Shown here: piece by piece, positions 1 to 8,623 of the stretch
Position numbering within the stretch: position 1 is the first letter of the stretch
Layout: every line of letters starts with the position of its first letter
Assembly (NCBI RefSeq): GCF_900100265.1
Contig: NZ_LT629696.1
Coordinates: forward strand, 2,294,001 to 2,358,000
Direction: 5' to 3'
Source of the DNA: Leifsonia sp. 466MF
GTDB taxonomy: Bacteria; Actinomycetota; Actinomycetes; Actinomycetales; Microbacteriaceae
DNA length: 64,000 nt
The notes under the pieces: model-generated
Database searches by the model: none
The model's input: only the letters and a program-made list of their open reading frames with translations
What the model was told of the DNA's origin: nothing
Made by a program: the position numbers and the translations under genes

Positions 1-2311
1 CCGCGATCGAGTCGTTGACGTCCTTCTGGGTCTCGGCGGTGCGCCAGGCGATCACCGGAAGCTCGGCAGAGTCTCCGCGGAACTCGTTCGGTAGCTGCCC
101 GAAGGCCAGCCAGCCCTTGCGGCTCTGCGGCGGCCCGGGGAGCTCCCCCTCGACGAGGCGCGGGACGGCCACGACATCCCACTCCAGGCCCTTCGCGCCG
201 TGGATGGTGAGGATCTGCACGGTGCCCGGCTCCGGCTCCTCGCTGCGCGGGGCCAGGTTGTCGCGCTGCTCCGCCTCCGCGAGCCATGACAGGAAGGAAC
301 CGAGGGTCGCCTGGTCGTCAGCCGCGAGGTACGAGGCGACCTGCTCCGCGAACGCGTCGAGGCTCGCCTGACCGAGCTGCGCGGTCTCGTTCGCCGCGAC
401 CTCGATGTCGAGCAGAAGCTCCTGCTGCACCAGCGTGACGAGGTCGAGCAGGTCGAGCCCGACCCGTGACCGCAGGTGGTCGAGCCGTCGGCCGGCGTCG
501 CGCATCCGCGCCAGACCCTCCGGGCTGAATCCCGCCAACCGTCCGTGGTCGTCCGGTGCCTCGACGACGAAGTCGAGCGCATCCACCAGGGACGCCGACT
601 CCTCCCCCGCGACGGATCGCCGCAGCCGGTCGCGCAGTTCGGGATCGAGCCGCTGGTACCGGTGGTCGCGCTCGGCGAGCCACGACGCGACATCGCGCAG
701 CGCGGCGATGTCCTTCGGCCCGACGCGCCACTTCGCGCCTGTGAGCAACCGGATCAGCTCGGAGCCGGCGGTCGGGTCGTGCATCACCCGCAGAGCGCTG
801 ACAAGGTCGGCGATGACGGGCTGCTCCAGCAGGCCGCCCAGCCCGAGCACGTGATACGGGATGCCGTGGCGGGCGAGGGCGGACGTGAACACGTCGATCT
901 TCTTCAGCGACCGGCAGAGCATCGCAGCACTCGGCGGGACGCCGTCGTCGTCGCGCTCGCCGAGCCGTGCGCCGAGCCAGCGCGCCACCGTCTCGGCCTC
1001 GTCGGCAACCGTCTGCTCGAACATCGCTGTCAGCTCCCCCGCGACAGCACCGGGGCGCGGCTGCAGGCGCTCGACGTGCACCGGTGAGGCGGCCGTCAGC
1101 GGCTCCACGAGCGCGTTCGCCGCATCCAGGACGCGCGTCGGGTTGCGCCAGCTGGTGCTCAGCGCGTACTCGGCCGCTCCGCCCTCCGCCCCAGCGCGCT
1201 GACCGGTGAAGTCGGCGGAGAATCGGCCGAGGTTGGCCGCGCTGGCGCCGCGCCAGCCGTAGATGGACTGGTGCGGATCGCCGACCGCCATCACCGGCTG
1301 CCCGGCGAACAGCGTCGAGAGCAGACGCGTCTGCACGACGGAGGTGTCCTGGTACTCGTCGAGCAGCACGACGCGGTAGCGCCGGCGGTAGTCGGCGACC
1401 ACCGCGGGGAGGCGCTCGCTCACATCCAGCGCGAGGGCCACCTGGTCGGAGTACTCGACGAATCCGCGACGGCGCTTCTCGTCGGCGAAGGCGCGGGCGA
1501 GATCGAGCAGCGGAGGAAGCGACCCGACCGCGTCGACGGCCGAGCGCACGGAGGCGTAGAGCTCCTTCACGCGCCCGTTGCCCGTCGGCAGCTCGGCGAT
1601 GCGCGCGAACTGCTCCACCATCCGCTCGACGTCGTCCGGGTCGGCGACGTTCTCGCTGAGCGCCCGGCTCAGCGTCACGACCGCGGTCGTGACCGCCTCG
1701 ACGCCCCGGTCGAGCTCGACCAGGCGGTCGTCGGTGCTGGTCACGACGAGACGGCGGGCGAGCTGCCACGCCGACGCCTCGCTGAGCACCGCCGACTCCG
1801 GCTCGCGGCCGATCAGCAACGCGTTCTCGCGGAAGATCGCGTTCGCGAACGAGTTGTAGGTGGCGACCGCCGGGGCGTCGAACGGGTCGAACTCCACCTC
1901 GGTCACGCCGGACGCGACCAGCTGCTCGATACGGGTGCGGATGCGGCCCGCCAGCTCGCCCGCCGCCTTGCGGGTGAACGTCAGGCCGAGGATCTCGGGA
2001 ACTCGAACGTGGCCGTTCGCGAGCAGCCAGACCACCCGGTTCGCCATCGTCTCGGTCTTGCCGCTGCCGGCTCCCGCGACCACGATCGCCGGTCGGAGCG
2101 GCGCCTCGATGACCGCCTGCTGCTGGGCGGTCGGGATGGGCAGCCGGAGAGCCTCGGCGATGTCCGCCGCGCTCAGCGCACGCGACGGGCGCGGCCGCTC
2201 CTCCTCCGTCTCGGCCAGTGAGAAGGCCTGCTCGACGAGGTCGAGCTCCGCCTGCTCGGTCGCCCACTCCAGGAGGCTCTCGTCGTCGACGTGCGTCGCT
2301 TCGTCCGTCAT
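1..2311 (-). CDS. adnB: UvrD/RecB-type ATP-dependent DNA helicase, AdnB-like (partial at window edge)
   Basis: The protein is a superfamily 1A helicase subunit that would work with its upstream neighbour in double-strand break end resection. About 770 residues are visible and the C-terminus lies beyond base 1. I see Walker A GAGSGKT near residue 80, motif Ia TFTRKAAGEL, a complete DEYQDT motif II, GDPHQSIYGWRGAS (motif III) and TIHGAKGLEWD (motif V). In mycobacteria AdnB is the active lead motor of the AdnAB dimer and carries a C-terminal RecB-type nuclease; that nuclease would be in the missing part. The ATG overlaps the stop of the preceding gene as ATGA, so the two are probably translationally coupled at equal dose. 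A lone UvrD2-like helicase is the alternative, but the pairing with the next gene favours AdnB. Confidence 0.85.
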   Translation of the reverse strand, partial: MTDEATHVDDESLLEWATEQAELDLVEQAFSLAETEEERPRPSRALSAADIAEALRLPIPTAQQQAVIEAPLRPAIVVAGAGSGKTETMANRVVWLLANGHVRVPEILGLTFTRKAAGELAGRIRTRIEQLVASGVTEVEFDPFDAPAVATYNSFANAIFRENALLIGREPESAVLSEASAWQLARRLVVTSTDDRLVELDRGVEAVTTAVVTLSRALSENVADPDDVERMVEQFARIAELPTGNGRVKELYASVRSAVDAVGSLPPLLDLARAFADEKRRRGFVEYSDQVALALDVSERLPAVVADYRRRYRVVLLDEYQDTSVVQTRLLSTLFAGQPVMAVGDPHQSIYGWRGASAANLGRFSADFTGQRAGAEGGAAEYALSTSWRNPTRVLDAANALVEPLTAASPVHVERLQPRPGAVAGELTAMFEQTVADEAETVARWLGARLGERDDDGVPPSAAMLCRSLKKIDVFTSALARHGIPYHVLGLGGLLEQPVIADLVSALRVMHDPTAGSELIRLLTGAKWRVGPKDIAALRDVASWLAERDHRYQRLDPELRDRLRRSVAGEESASLVDALDFVVEAPDDHGRLAGFSPEGLARMRDAGRRLDHLRSRVGLDLLDLVTLVQQELLLDIEVAANETAQLGQASLDAFAEQVASYLAADDQATLGSFLSWLAEAEQRDNLAPRSEEPEPGTVQILTIHGAKGLEWDVVAVPRLVEGELPGPPQSRKGWLAFGQLPNEFRGDSAELPVIAWRTAETQKDVNDSIA

Positions 2312-5300
2312 GCTCCTCCTCCCGCGCTCACCGCAGGCACCAGGTGGATGCGGTACTCGTACTTCCCGTGCGGGTCGCGTTCGCCCAGGTCGACGACCCC
2401 GGCGAAGGTCGCGCCCGCCATGCCGTCGGCCGCTCGCGCGACGCGCTCTCGCAGCCGGTCGAGCCCTTCGTCGTCGACGCGGTCCTGAGCGACCTCGCGG
2501 TAGCCCTTCCCGCGGACGCCCTTGGCGACGAAGAGCAGCTTCGCCCCGCCGGATGGCAGGTCGGCGGCCTGCTCCACCGCTCCGTGCTCCAGGGCGAGCT
2601 GATAGGCGCCCAGCTGCGCGTGCTCGGCCGCTTCCGCCGCCGAGGGCGTGCGGTTGCCCGTCTTGAGGTCGACGATGACGACCGTGCCGTCCGGTGTGCG
2701 CTCCACCCGGTCGATCGTCCCGCGCACGAGCGCCCGGCCGAGGCGCAGCTCGAAGGCGCCCTCGGAGCCGAGCAGCACACCGCCGGCGCGCTCGAAGTCG
2801 CGGAGGTACTCCGAGACCCCGGCCGTGAGGGTCCGCGTCCGTCGCCGTTCCTTCTCCTCCAGCCACGGCGACTCGAACGCGAGCTCGCCCCACCGGCGCT
2901 CGATGCCCTGCCACAGCCGCTCGACGCTGAGGTCGCGGTCGTCGCTCGTGCTCGCCTCCTCCATGACGGCGTGCACGACGGTGCCGATGCCCGCGGCGAG
3001 ACCGCTCGGCGAGGCGGCCATCGTGTCCACGAACCACGCCAGCGGCGACTTCTCGAACGTCTCCAGCCGCGACGGAGACACCCGGACCACGGCCTCCGGG
3101 TCGTCGAAGTCGACCAGCGGCTCGGTCGTCGACGGCTCGAGCAGGCCGTACCAGGCGGCGGGATCGGCGCCCTCCACGTCCGCGTCCGCCAGCCGGGCGA
3201 GCGCTTCGGCCGCGTCAGGTGCGCCCGTCGTGGCGAGGCGGCGACGCAACCGGCCGACCATGCCACGGAGGGAGAGCGGATGGGCGCCGTCGTCGGCGTC
3301 GTCGACGGCCAGGTCGGCCGCGAGGCGCAGGAACGGGGAGGGCTGCTCGTCGTCGTTCGCCGTGGCCGTGAGGATCACCTGGCCGCGGGCGCGCGAGACC
3401 GCCAACGCGAACATCCGGAGCTCGTCGCCGAGCACCTCCGCCCGCTCGTCCTCGGTCACGGTGGTGCGACCCTCCACGGCGTCCGCGAGCTCTTGCGGGT
3501 GCAGCAGCGAACCGCGCAGGCGCAGGTTGGGCCAGACGCTCTCCTGGAGTCCGGCGACGACGACGACCTCGAACTCGCGACCGATGGTGGCGCTCGGGGT
3601 GCAGACCAGGACGGCGTCGCCGGCAGTACGGGCGGCGAGGGTGTCCTCCGGCACCTCCGCGCCGAGGAGTTCGACGACGAAGTCGGAGGCCGGACGCTCC
3701 GGGTAGCGCTCGACGAAGCGGCGGGCGGCGGTGAACAGTGCGACGACGCCGTCGAGGTGCCGGTTCGCCTCGTCGGCGACGATGCCCGTCCGCTCCGAGT
3801 GCTCCAGCCAGCGGGCGGCGAGGCCGCTGCGCTCCCAGACGTGCCAGAGCAGCTCCTCGATCGAGGCGCCGTTCTCCGCCTTCTCGCGGCCGGATCGCAA
3901 CGTCTCGGCCAGGCGCGCCGCCCGGCGGGCCGGGCTCGCGTCGATCGTTGCCAGGTGCGCGGGATGCTGCAGCGCCTCGACGAGCAGCTCATCGCCCGGG
4001 CGGTTGCCGTCGCCCGCGAGCTCCTCCTGGCGGAGGGCGAGGCGCAGCCGTCGCAGGCTGACGCTGTCGAGCCCGCCGAACGGCCCGAGCAGCAGTTCGG
4101 TGGCGACCGCGGGCGTCAGCTCGATCGCCCCCAGCTGCACGCCGGCGATCGTGATCAGCTGGCGGGCGGCGAAATCGTCGCGCAGCGGACGCCCGGCGAT
4201 GCTCGTCGTCGTCGGGACCTCGGCGACCGCGAGGGCACGCGAGAGGGCGGGTACATGGGCGCCCGAACGGACCACGACGGCCATCGAGCTCCAGGGGACG
4301 CCGTCGAGCAGGTGACGTTCGCGCAGCTTGCGCGCCAGCCGCGACGCCTCGGCGGGGGCGGACACCGCGACGAGCCGCACGATCTCGGGGCGGCGCGCGG
4401 CCGCATCCACATCGTCAGCATCCACCTGCGCCGCATCCGGCTGCTCCGGTTCCGGGCGCCCGGCCGCGGCCAGCCGCTGGACGCCCGCTGCGGCCGTGCC
4501 GATGCGTTCGGTCACCCGGGCGGTCAGCTCGCGCAGCGCGGGCGTCTGGCGGTGCGCCGTGGTCAGCACGAAGCGGGTCACCGGCACGCCGAGGCGACCC
4601 TCGAGCTGCCCCAGGGCCGTGGTCTGGGCCCCGCGGAAGGTGGTGGATGCGACATCCGGGTCGCCGAATGCGACGACCGCGACGCCGCGCGCCGCCAGCG
4701 CCCGCAGCAGCGCCAGCGTCGCGACCGTCGCCTCCTGCAGGTCGTCCACGAAGACGGCGCGCAGGCCGTCGAGCGAGCTGCCCTCGGCGATGACCGTGAC
4801 CGCCGACGCGATGAGCTCGGCCGAGTCGACGAAGCCGCCGCGATAGCTGTCGACCACGAGCTGATACTCGGCGATGAAGCGGGCGGCGGCGCGCCACTCG
4901 TCGTGGCCGGTGATCGCGCCGAGCTCGGACAGCCGGGAGGGGGTGACGCCGCGCTCGGCGCAGCGCGCCATCAGCTCGCGCAGCTCGGTGCGGAATCCGC
5001 GCAGCGTCCGCACCTCCTCGACGAGCGGCTCGGGCCAGACCGGACCGGTTCCGTCCTCCAGGTGGCCGCTGATCAGCTCGGCGATGATCTGATCCTGCTC
5101 GCCTCCGGTGAGGAGGCGCGGGGGCTCCGCTCCGATGCGTCGCGCCCGCTCGCCGACGAGCTGGAACGCGAGCGATGTCGCCGTGCGCGCCAGAGGCCCC
5201 TGCGTGGGAACGCCGAGGCGCAGGGCGATGCGGTCGCGGAGCGCCGTCGCCGCGGTGCGCGAGGCGCTCAGCGCCAGCACCTCGTCCGGCCGGTAGCCGC

Positions 5301-5505
5301 GGTCGAGCACGCGCTCGGCCAGGGCCTCCACCAGCGTCGTGGTCTTGCCCGTGCCGGGCGCTCCGAGCACCGCGGCGGAGGCGCCGTCCGGCAGCTGGAG
5401 CACCTCCGACTGCGAGCCGTCGAGCGCCGGGCCGCCCGCTGCGGGAGGGGATGCGAGGGTGCCGGCGGCGTGCATCCGGAAACCTCGAGCGATCATGTCC
5501 TTCAC
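2308..5505 (-). CDS. adnA: Helicase-nuclease AdnA-like subunit with PD-(D/E)XK nuclease domain
   Basis: This 1065-residue protein matches AdnA in size and architecture: an N-terminal UvrD-like motor with Walker A GAPGTGKT near residues 48-55, and a C-terminal RecB-family nuclease domain. The nuclease is recognised from GTVVHAVMEEA (the conserved His), then GTIDRVERTPDGTVVIVDLK around residues 925-950, which holds the metal-binding Asp and the Asp-x-Lys pair. Where the helicase motif II should be, the best match is VDDLQEA rather than DEYQDT. This fits the known non-driving role of the AdnA motor in mycobacteria. It is the first gene of a two-gene operon with adnB and overlaps it by 4 bases. 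The true start may be one of the internal Met codons at positions 4 or 11. Confidence 0.85.
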   Translation of the reverse strand: MKDMIARGFRMHAAGTLASPPAAGGPALDGSQSEVLQLPDGASAAVLGAPGTGKTTTLVEALAERVLDRGYRPDEVLALSASRTAATALRDRIALRLGVPTQGPLARTATSLAFQLVGERARRIGAEPPRLLTGGEQDQIIAELISGHLEDGTGPVWPEPLVEEVRTLRGFRTELRELMARCAERGVTPSRLSELGAITGHDEWRAAARFIAEYQLVVDSYRGGFVDSAELIASAVTVIAEGSSLDGLRAVFVDDLQEATVATLALLRALAARGVAVVAFGDPDVASTTFRGAQTTALGQLEGRLGVPVTRFVLTTAHRQTPALRELTARVTERIGTAAAGVQRLAAAGRPEPEQPDAAQVDADDVDAAARRPEIVRLVAVSAPAEASRLARKLRERHLLDGVPWSSMAVVVRSGAHVPALSRALAVAEVPTTTSIAGRPLRDDFAARQLITIAGVQLGAIELTPAVATELLLGPFGGLDSVSLRRLRLALRQEELAGDGNRPGDELLVEALQHPAHLATIDASPARRAARLAETLRSGREKAENGASIEELLWHVWERSGLAARWLEHSERTGIVADEANRHLDGVVALFTAARRFVERYPERPASDFVVELLGAEVPEDTLAARTAGDAVLVCTPSATIGREFEVVVVAGLQESVWPNLRLRGSLLHPQELADAVEGRTTVTEDERAEVLGDELRMFALAVSRARGQVILTATANDDEQPSPFLRLAADLAVDDADDGAHPLSLRGMVGRLRRRLATTGAPDAAEALARLADADVEGADPAAWYGLLEPSTTEPLVDFDDPEAVVRVSPSRLETFEKSPLAWFVDTMAASPSGLAAGIGTVVHAVMEEASTSDDRDLSVERLWQGIERRWGELAFESPWLEEKERRRTRTLTAGVSEYLRDFERAGGVLLGSEGAFELRLGRALVRGTIDRVERTPDGTVVIVDLKTGNRTPSAAEAAEHAQLGAYQLALEHGAVEQAADLPSGGAKLLFVAKGVRGKGYREVAQDRVDDEGLDRLRERVARAADGMAGATFAGVVDLGERDPHGKYEYRIHLVPAVSAGGGA

Positions 5506-5559
5506 GGTATCGGCGTCCGCCGACAGAGAACGCGAGCGGGGGCCGCGAGCCGTGTGCCG

Positions 5560-5565
5560 TAGTCT
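5560..5565 (+). promoter_or_regulatory. Putative -10 box for DUF3107 gene
   Basis: TAGTCT matches the actinobacterial TAnnnT -10 pattern. It sits about 38 bases before the GTG of the DUF3107 gene, leaving room for a short leader with its AAAGG ribosome-binding site. No clear -35 was seen. Confidence 0.4.
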
Positions 5566-5603
5566 GAACTCACACCCGCCGGTCAGACTCGAAAGGCACC
5601 TCA

Positions 5604-5828
5604 GTGGAGATCCGCATCGGAATCGTCAACGCCCCCCGCGAGCTCAACTTCGAGTCGTCGCAGTCGGCCGAAGAGCTCGCCGGGCAGGTGCAGACCGCAC
5701 TCGCCAGCGGCACCGGTGTCCTGCAGCTGACCGACGACAAGGGCCGGCTCTACGTCGTCCCGACCGCCGGTATCGCGTACGTCGAGATCGGCACCGAGGA
5801 GTCGCGCCGCATCGGCTTCGTCGGCTAG
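5604..5828 (+). CDS. DUF3107 family small protein
   Basis: A 74-residue protein belonging to the actinobacterial DUF3107 family (the mycobacterial TB9.4-type protein). The family has no established biochemical role. The sequence starts with a beta strand MEIRIGIVNAPREL, has a central helix rich in Glu/Gln/Ala, and ends in a strand-rich half with YVVPTAGIAYVEIGT. I chose the GTG start because AAAGG lies 7 bases upstream. As in mycobacteria, it lies close to the adnAB genes, a ferritin-like protein and a DEAD-box helicase, so conserved synteny supports the call. It has no signal peptide or membrane segment. Confidence 0.85.
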   Translation: MEIRIGIVNAPRELNFESSQSAEELAGQVQTALASGTGVLQLTDDKGRLYVVPTAGIAYVEIGTEESRRIGFVG

Positions 5829-5838
5829 CCTCCCACTC

Positions 5839-6141
5839 GTGGAACTGCTCTTCGTCGTCCTCGGCGGGGCCATCATCGGCCTGGCCGGACGCTATCTGCT
5901 GCCGAACCGTCACACGCACGGCTCCGTGCTCATCCCGGCCGTCGGCGTCGTCTCGTCGGCCGTGCTCTGGGTGGCGCTCACCTGGGCCGGCCTGAAGTGG
6001 GACGGCGGCTGGATCTGGTGGATCACGCTCCTCGGCACCGCCCTCATCGTCGCGGTCGCCGACCTGCTGATCGGCCGCGTCCGCTCCACGAACGACGACC
6101 GCATGCTGCACGCGCTGGCGAAGGGCGCCGTGGCGCGCTGA
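5839..6141 (+). CDS. Small integral membrane protein
   Basis: A 100-residue hydrophobic protein with three predicted membrane segments (about residues 2-20, 31-50 and 59-78), separated by short polar loops and followed by a basic tail. I do not recognise a named family. TAGCCT ends 7 bases before the GTG, so the gene probably has its own leaderless promoter even though it begins only 10 bases after the DUF3107 stop. It converges on the ferritin-like gene, with a repeat pair in between. Its function cannot be inferred. Confidence 0.7.
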   Translation: MELLFVVLGGAIIGLAGRYLLPNRHTHGSVLIPAVGVVSSAVLWVALTWAGLKWDGGWIWWITLLGTALIVAVADLLIGRVRSTNDDRMLHALAKGAVAR

Positions 6142-6142
6142 G

Positions 6143-6202
6143 CGCACATTCGTGCCGAATGTGCGTTATCGCCCACGCTGAGCGCACATTCGGCACGAAT
6201 GT
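6143..6202. repeat. Intergenic palindrome pair, family B
   Basis: There are two tandem palindromes. The first is CGCACATTCG-TGC-CGAATGTGCG (perfect 10-base arms) and is followed by GTTAT. The second repeats CGCTGAGCGCACATTCG and then GCACGAATGT. The same motif recurs at 36827-36881. The pair fills the gap between two convergent genes and could act as a bidirectional terminator. Confidence 0.75.
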
Positions 6203-6208
6203 CGCGGG

Positions 6209-6925
6209 CTAGGCGGTCAGGCCGAGCGCGTCCATCCGGCGCGTGTGCGCCGCGATCAGCTCCGTGAAGATCGGCTCGATGCGCGCATCGTCGGCGATCC
6301 TGTTACCCGAGAGGTGGAGCGCGGAGCGCGCGACGAGCAGCGTGTCGCCGACGAGCCTCCTGCCCCACATCGCGAGCCGAGACGCGAGCAGCGGATCGCC
6401 CGCGATCTGCGCGCGCAGCACCTCCAGCACGCCCTCCTGACCGGACTCCGAGCCGAGCAAGTGCGCGAGGCGCGGTCCGACATCGCCAGGAAGGCCGGCG
6501 GCGAGGCGGATGAAGAAGTCGTCGAGCAGGCCGCCCGTCACGAGGGCGGAGAGCAGCGTCTCGCGCCAGTCCGCGCCGACGATGAGCGCGCTGAAGCCCT
6601 CGATCTCATCCGCGAACGGCTTCATGGCGTCGGCCGGGTCGTCCCCTCGGCGCCGGATCTCGGCCACGATCCCCTGATGCTTCGACAGGGCATGACCGGC
6701 GGCCGCCGAGATGAGGCCCTTCGCGTGCAGGTCCTCCGCCTCGGCCGCGACGCGCGACAGCGTCTCGAACTGCTCCAGCTGGAGGTACGCGGACTGGCCG
6801 AGATACGGCAGCAGATCCGGCATCACCTCGTGCAGGTCCACACGGACGGTCGGGAGCGTGCGCGCCCGCGGAGTCAGGCGCGGGAGCTCGACGGAAGGCC
6901 GTCGCCGGGTGAACCAAGTCGACAC
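6209..6925 (-). CDS. Ferritin-like-fold protein (MiaE-related)
   Basis: A 238-residue all-helical soluble protein of the actinobacterial ferritin-like family, distantly related to the tRNA hydroxylase MiaE. In mycobacteria the orthologue also sits next to the RhlE helicase. Helix-forming stretches run from LPYLGQSAYLQLEQF (about residues 40-54) through GHALSKHQGIVAEIRRR and ADWRETLLSALVTGGLLDDF to the C-terminus. Candidate metal or structural acids (E51, E61, E63) occur in the first helices, but I cannot show a full di-iron site by eye, so enzymatic activity is uncertain. The GTG start is set by TACACT 7 bases upstream, which indicates a leaderless transcript. It is divergent from rhlE. Confidence 0.75.
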   Translation of the reverse strand: MSTWFTRRRPSVELPRLTPRARTLPTVRVDLHEVMPDLLPYLGQSAYLQLEQFETLSRVAAEAEDLHAKGLISAAAGHALSKHQGIVAEIRRRGDDPADAMKPFADEIEGFSALIVGADWRETLLSALVTGGLLDDFFIRLAAGLPGDVGPRLAHLLGSESGQEGVLEVLRAQIAGDPLLASRLAMWGRRLVGDTLLVARSALHLSGNRIADDARIEPIFTELIAAHTRRMDALGLTA

Positions 6926-6952
6926 GCTCAGCAGTGTATCGGGACCGTCCAG

Positions 6953-6958
6953 TAGGCT
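6953..6958 (+). promoter_or_regulatory. Putative -10 box for rhlE
   Basis: TAGGCT lies in the divergent gap between the ferritin-like gene and rhlE. Transcription starting about 7 bases downstream would give an approximately 85-base leader before the GTG at 7051. A leader on this helicase contrasts with the many leaderless starts nearby. Confidence 0.4.
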
Positions 6959-7050
6959 GGAGACGCCGTCGGCGCAGGATCGACGGCCCTACGCCTGCGA
7001 CAGAGAAACAGGGCGTGGACACTCCAATCGAATCGACAGGCAATTCACCA

Positions 7051-8526
7051 GTGACTTTCTCAGAACTCAACATCGACCAGGACATGGTGGATCAGCTCGC
7101 CGCCAAGGGCATCATCGAGCCGTTCCCCATCCAGACGCAGACCATCCCTCTCGCGCTCACCGGCCAGGACATCATCGGCCAGGCGAAGACGGGAACCGGC
7201 AAGACCCTCGGCTTCGGCCTCCCCCTGATCCAGCGCCTCGGCCCGAACCCCGAGCCCGGCGTGAAGGCACTCGTCGTCGTGCCCACCCGCGAGCTGGCCA
7301 TCCAGGTCTACGAAGACCTCGAGACGGCCGCCGCCGGACGCCCGACCTCCATCGCCAGCATCTACGGCGGCAAGGCCTACGAAGGCCAGATCGCCCAGCT
7401 GAAGGGCGGCGCGCAGATCGTCGTCGGCACTCCTGGGCGCCTCCTCGACCTCGCCGGTCAGCGCCTGCTGAACCTCGGCAGCGTCCAGGAGATGGTGCTC
7501 GACGAGGCCGACAAGATGCTCGACCTCGGCTTCCTCGCCGACATCGAGAAGCTGTTCGCGCAGACGCCGGCCACGCGCCACACCATGCTCTTCTCGGCGA
7601 CCATGCCGGGCCCGATCGTCGCGCTGGCGCGCCGGTTCATGACCCGACCGGTCCACATCCGCGCGACCGACCCCGACGAGGGCCAGATCCAGGCGAACAT
7701 CAAGCACCTGATCTACCGCGCGCACTCGCTCGACAAGGACGAGGTCATCGCCCGCATCCTCCAGGCCGAGGGCCGCGGCAAGACCGTGATCTTCACGCGC
7801 ACCAAGCGCGCCGCCGCCAAGCTGGTCGAGGAGCTGAACGACCGCGGCTTCAACGCCGCCGCCGTGCACGGCGACCTCAACCAGGAGCAGCGCGAGCGCG
7901 CCATGGCCGCGTTCAAGGCGGGTAAGAAGGACATCCTCATCGCCACCGACGTCGCGGCTCGCGGCATCGACGTGGACGACGTCACGCACGTCATCAACCA
8001 CACCATCCCGGACGACGAGAAGACCTACCTGCACCGCGCCGGCCGCACCGGCCGCGCGGGCAAGACCGGCATCGCCGTGACGTTCGTCGACTGGGAGGAC
8101 CTGCACAAGTGGGCCCTCATCAACAAGGCGCTCGAGTTCGGTCAGCCGGAGCCGACGGAGACCTACTCGTCGTCGCCGCACCTCTACACCGACCTCGACA
8201 TCCCGCAGGGCGTCAAGGGCCGGCTCAAGCCCACCCCGGCCGTCAAGGCGACCGAGTCGCCGCGCGGCGGCCGCACCGACTCCACCGGCCCGGAGAGCGG
8301 GGAGCGTTCGAGCAGCAGCCGCCGTCGCCGCACGCGCGGCTCCGGTCAGGGCGCGTCGCAGGGCTCGACGGCTCCCGACGACTCCGCGTCGGAGGGCGGC
8401 GAGGCCAAGGCCCCGGCCGCCGGCACCCACGACGGCGGCGGATCGCAACACCGCGACGGCAACAGCGCTCCGCGTCGTCGCCGTCGTCGCTCGCGCGGCG
8501 GCTCCGCCACCACCCCCGCCAGCTGA
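7051..8526 (+). CDS. rhlE: DEAD-box ATP-dependent RNA helicase, RhlE type
   Basis: An RNA helicase likely acting in ribosome assembly or mRNA turnover. Every core motif is visible: Q motif PFPIQTQTIPLAL, Walker A AKTGTGKT, PTRELA, VLDEADKM (DEAD), SAT in LFSATMPG, DVAARGIDV and HRAGRTGRAG. After the helicase core (about 380 residues) comes a low-complexity Arg/Gly/Ser tail with runs such as SRRRRTRGSG and RRRRRRSRGG, typical of RNA-contacting extensions. I chose GTG at 7051 (reading VTFSELNID) because AGG lies 10 bases upstream and the conserved region starts there. An in-frame GTG at 7015 would add 12 residues but is poorly spaced from any ribosome-binding site. Confidence 0.92.
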   Translation: MTFSELNIDQDMVDQLAAKGIIEPFPIQTQTIPLALTGQDIIGQAKTGTGKTLGFGLPLIQRLGPNPEPGVKALVVVPTRELAIQVYEDLETAAAGRPTSIASIYGGKAYEGQIAQLKGGAQIVVGTPGRLLDLAGQRLLNLGSVQEMVLDEADKMLDLGFLADIEKLFAQTPATRHTMLFSATMPGPIVALARRFMTRPVHIRATDPDEGQIQANIKHLIYRAHSLDKDEVIARILQAEGRGKTVIFTRTKRAAAKLVEELNDRGFNAAAVHGDLNQEQRERAMAAFKAGKKDILIATDVAARGIDVDDVTHVINHTIPDDEKTYLHRAGRTGRAGKTGIAVTFVDWEDLHKWALINKALEFGQPEPTETYSSSPHLYTDLDIPQGVKGRLKPTPAVKATESPRGGRTDSTGPESGERSSSSRRRRTRGSGQGASQGSTAPDDSASEGGEAKAPAAGTHDGGGSQHRDGNSAPRRRRRRSRGGSATTPAS

Positions 8527-8533
8527 CCTACCT

Positions 8534-8610
8534 CCCACGCGAACAGCTCCTGAGTTTTTCGCCCGATTCGTCAGGATCGGAGCGAAAAACTCAGGAGCTG
8601 TTTGCGTGGG
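8534..8610. terminator. Long hairpin, family A copy 1 (bidirectional terminator candidate)
   Basis: Arms at 8534-8562 and 8582-8610 pair over 29 bases with one mismatch. The inner, family-specific part is CAGCTCCTGAGTTTTTCG, whose reverse complement follows the loop. The T run within the arm gives a U-rich or A-rich tract on either strand. It separates the convergent rhlE and secreted-protein genes. Sister copies are at 16148-16205 and 31122-31195. Confidence 0.8.
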
Positions 8611-8623
8611 ACGGAGGACGCGC

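Noticed and set aside
2218-5562. Very long open frame opposite adnA
   Set aside because: High GC leaves long antisense frames open. The composition is His/Arg/Ala/Gly-rich without motifs, while the minus strand has clear helicase and nuclease motifs.
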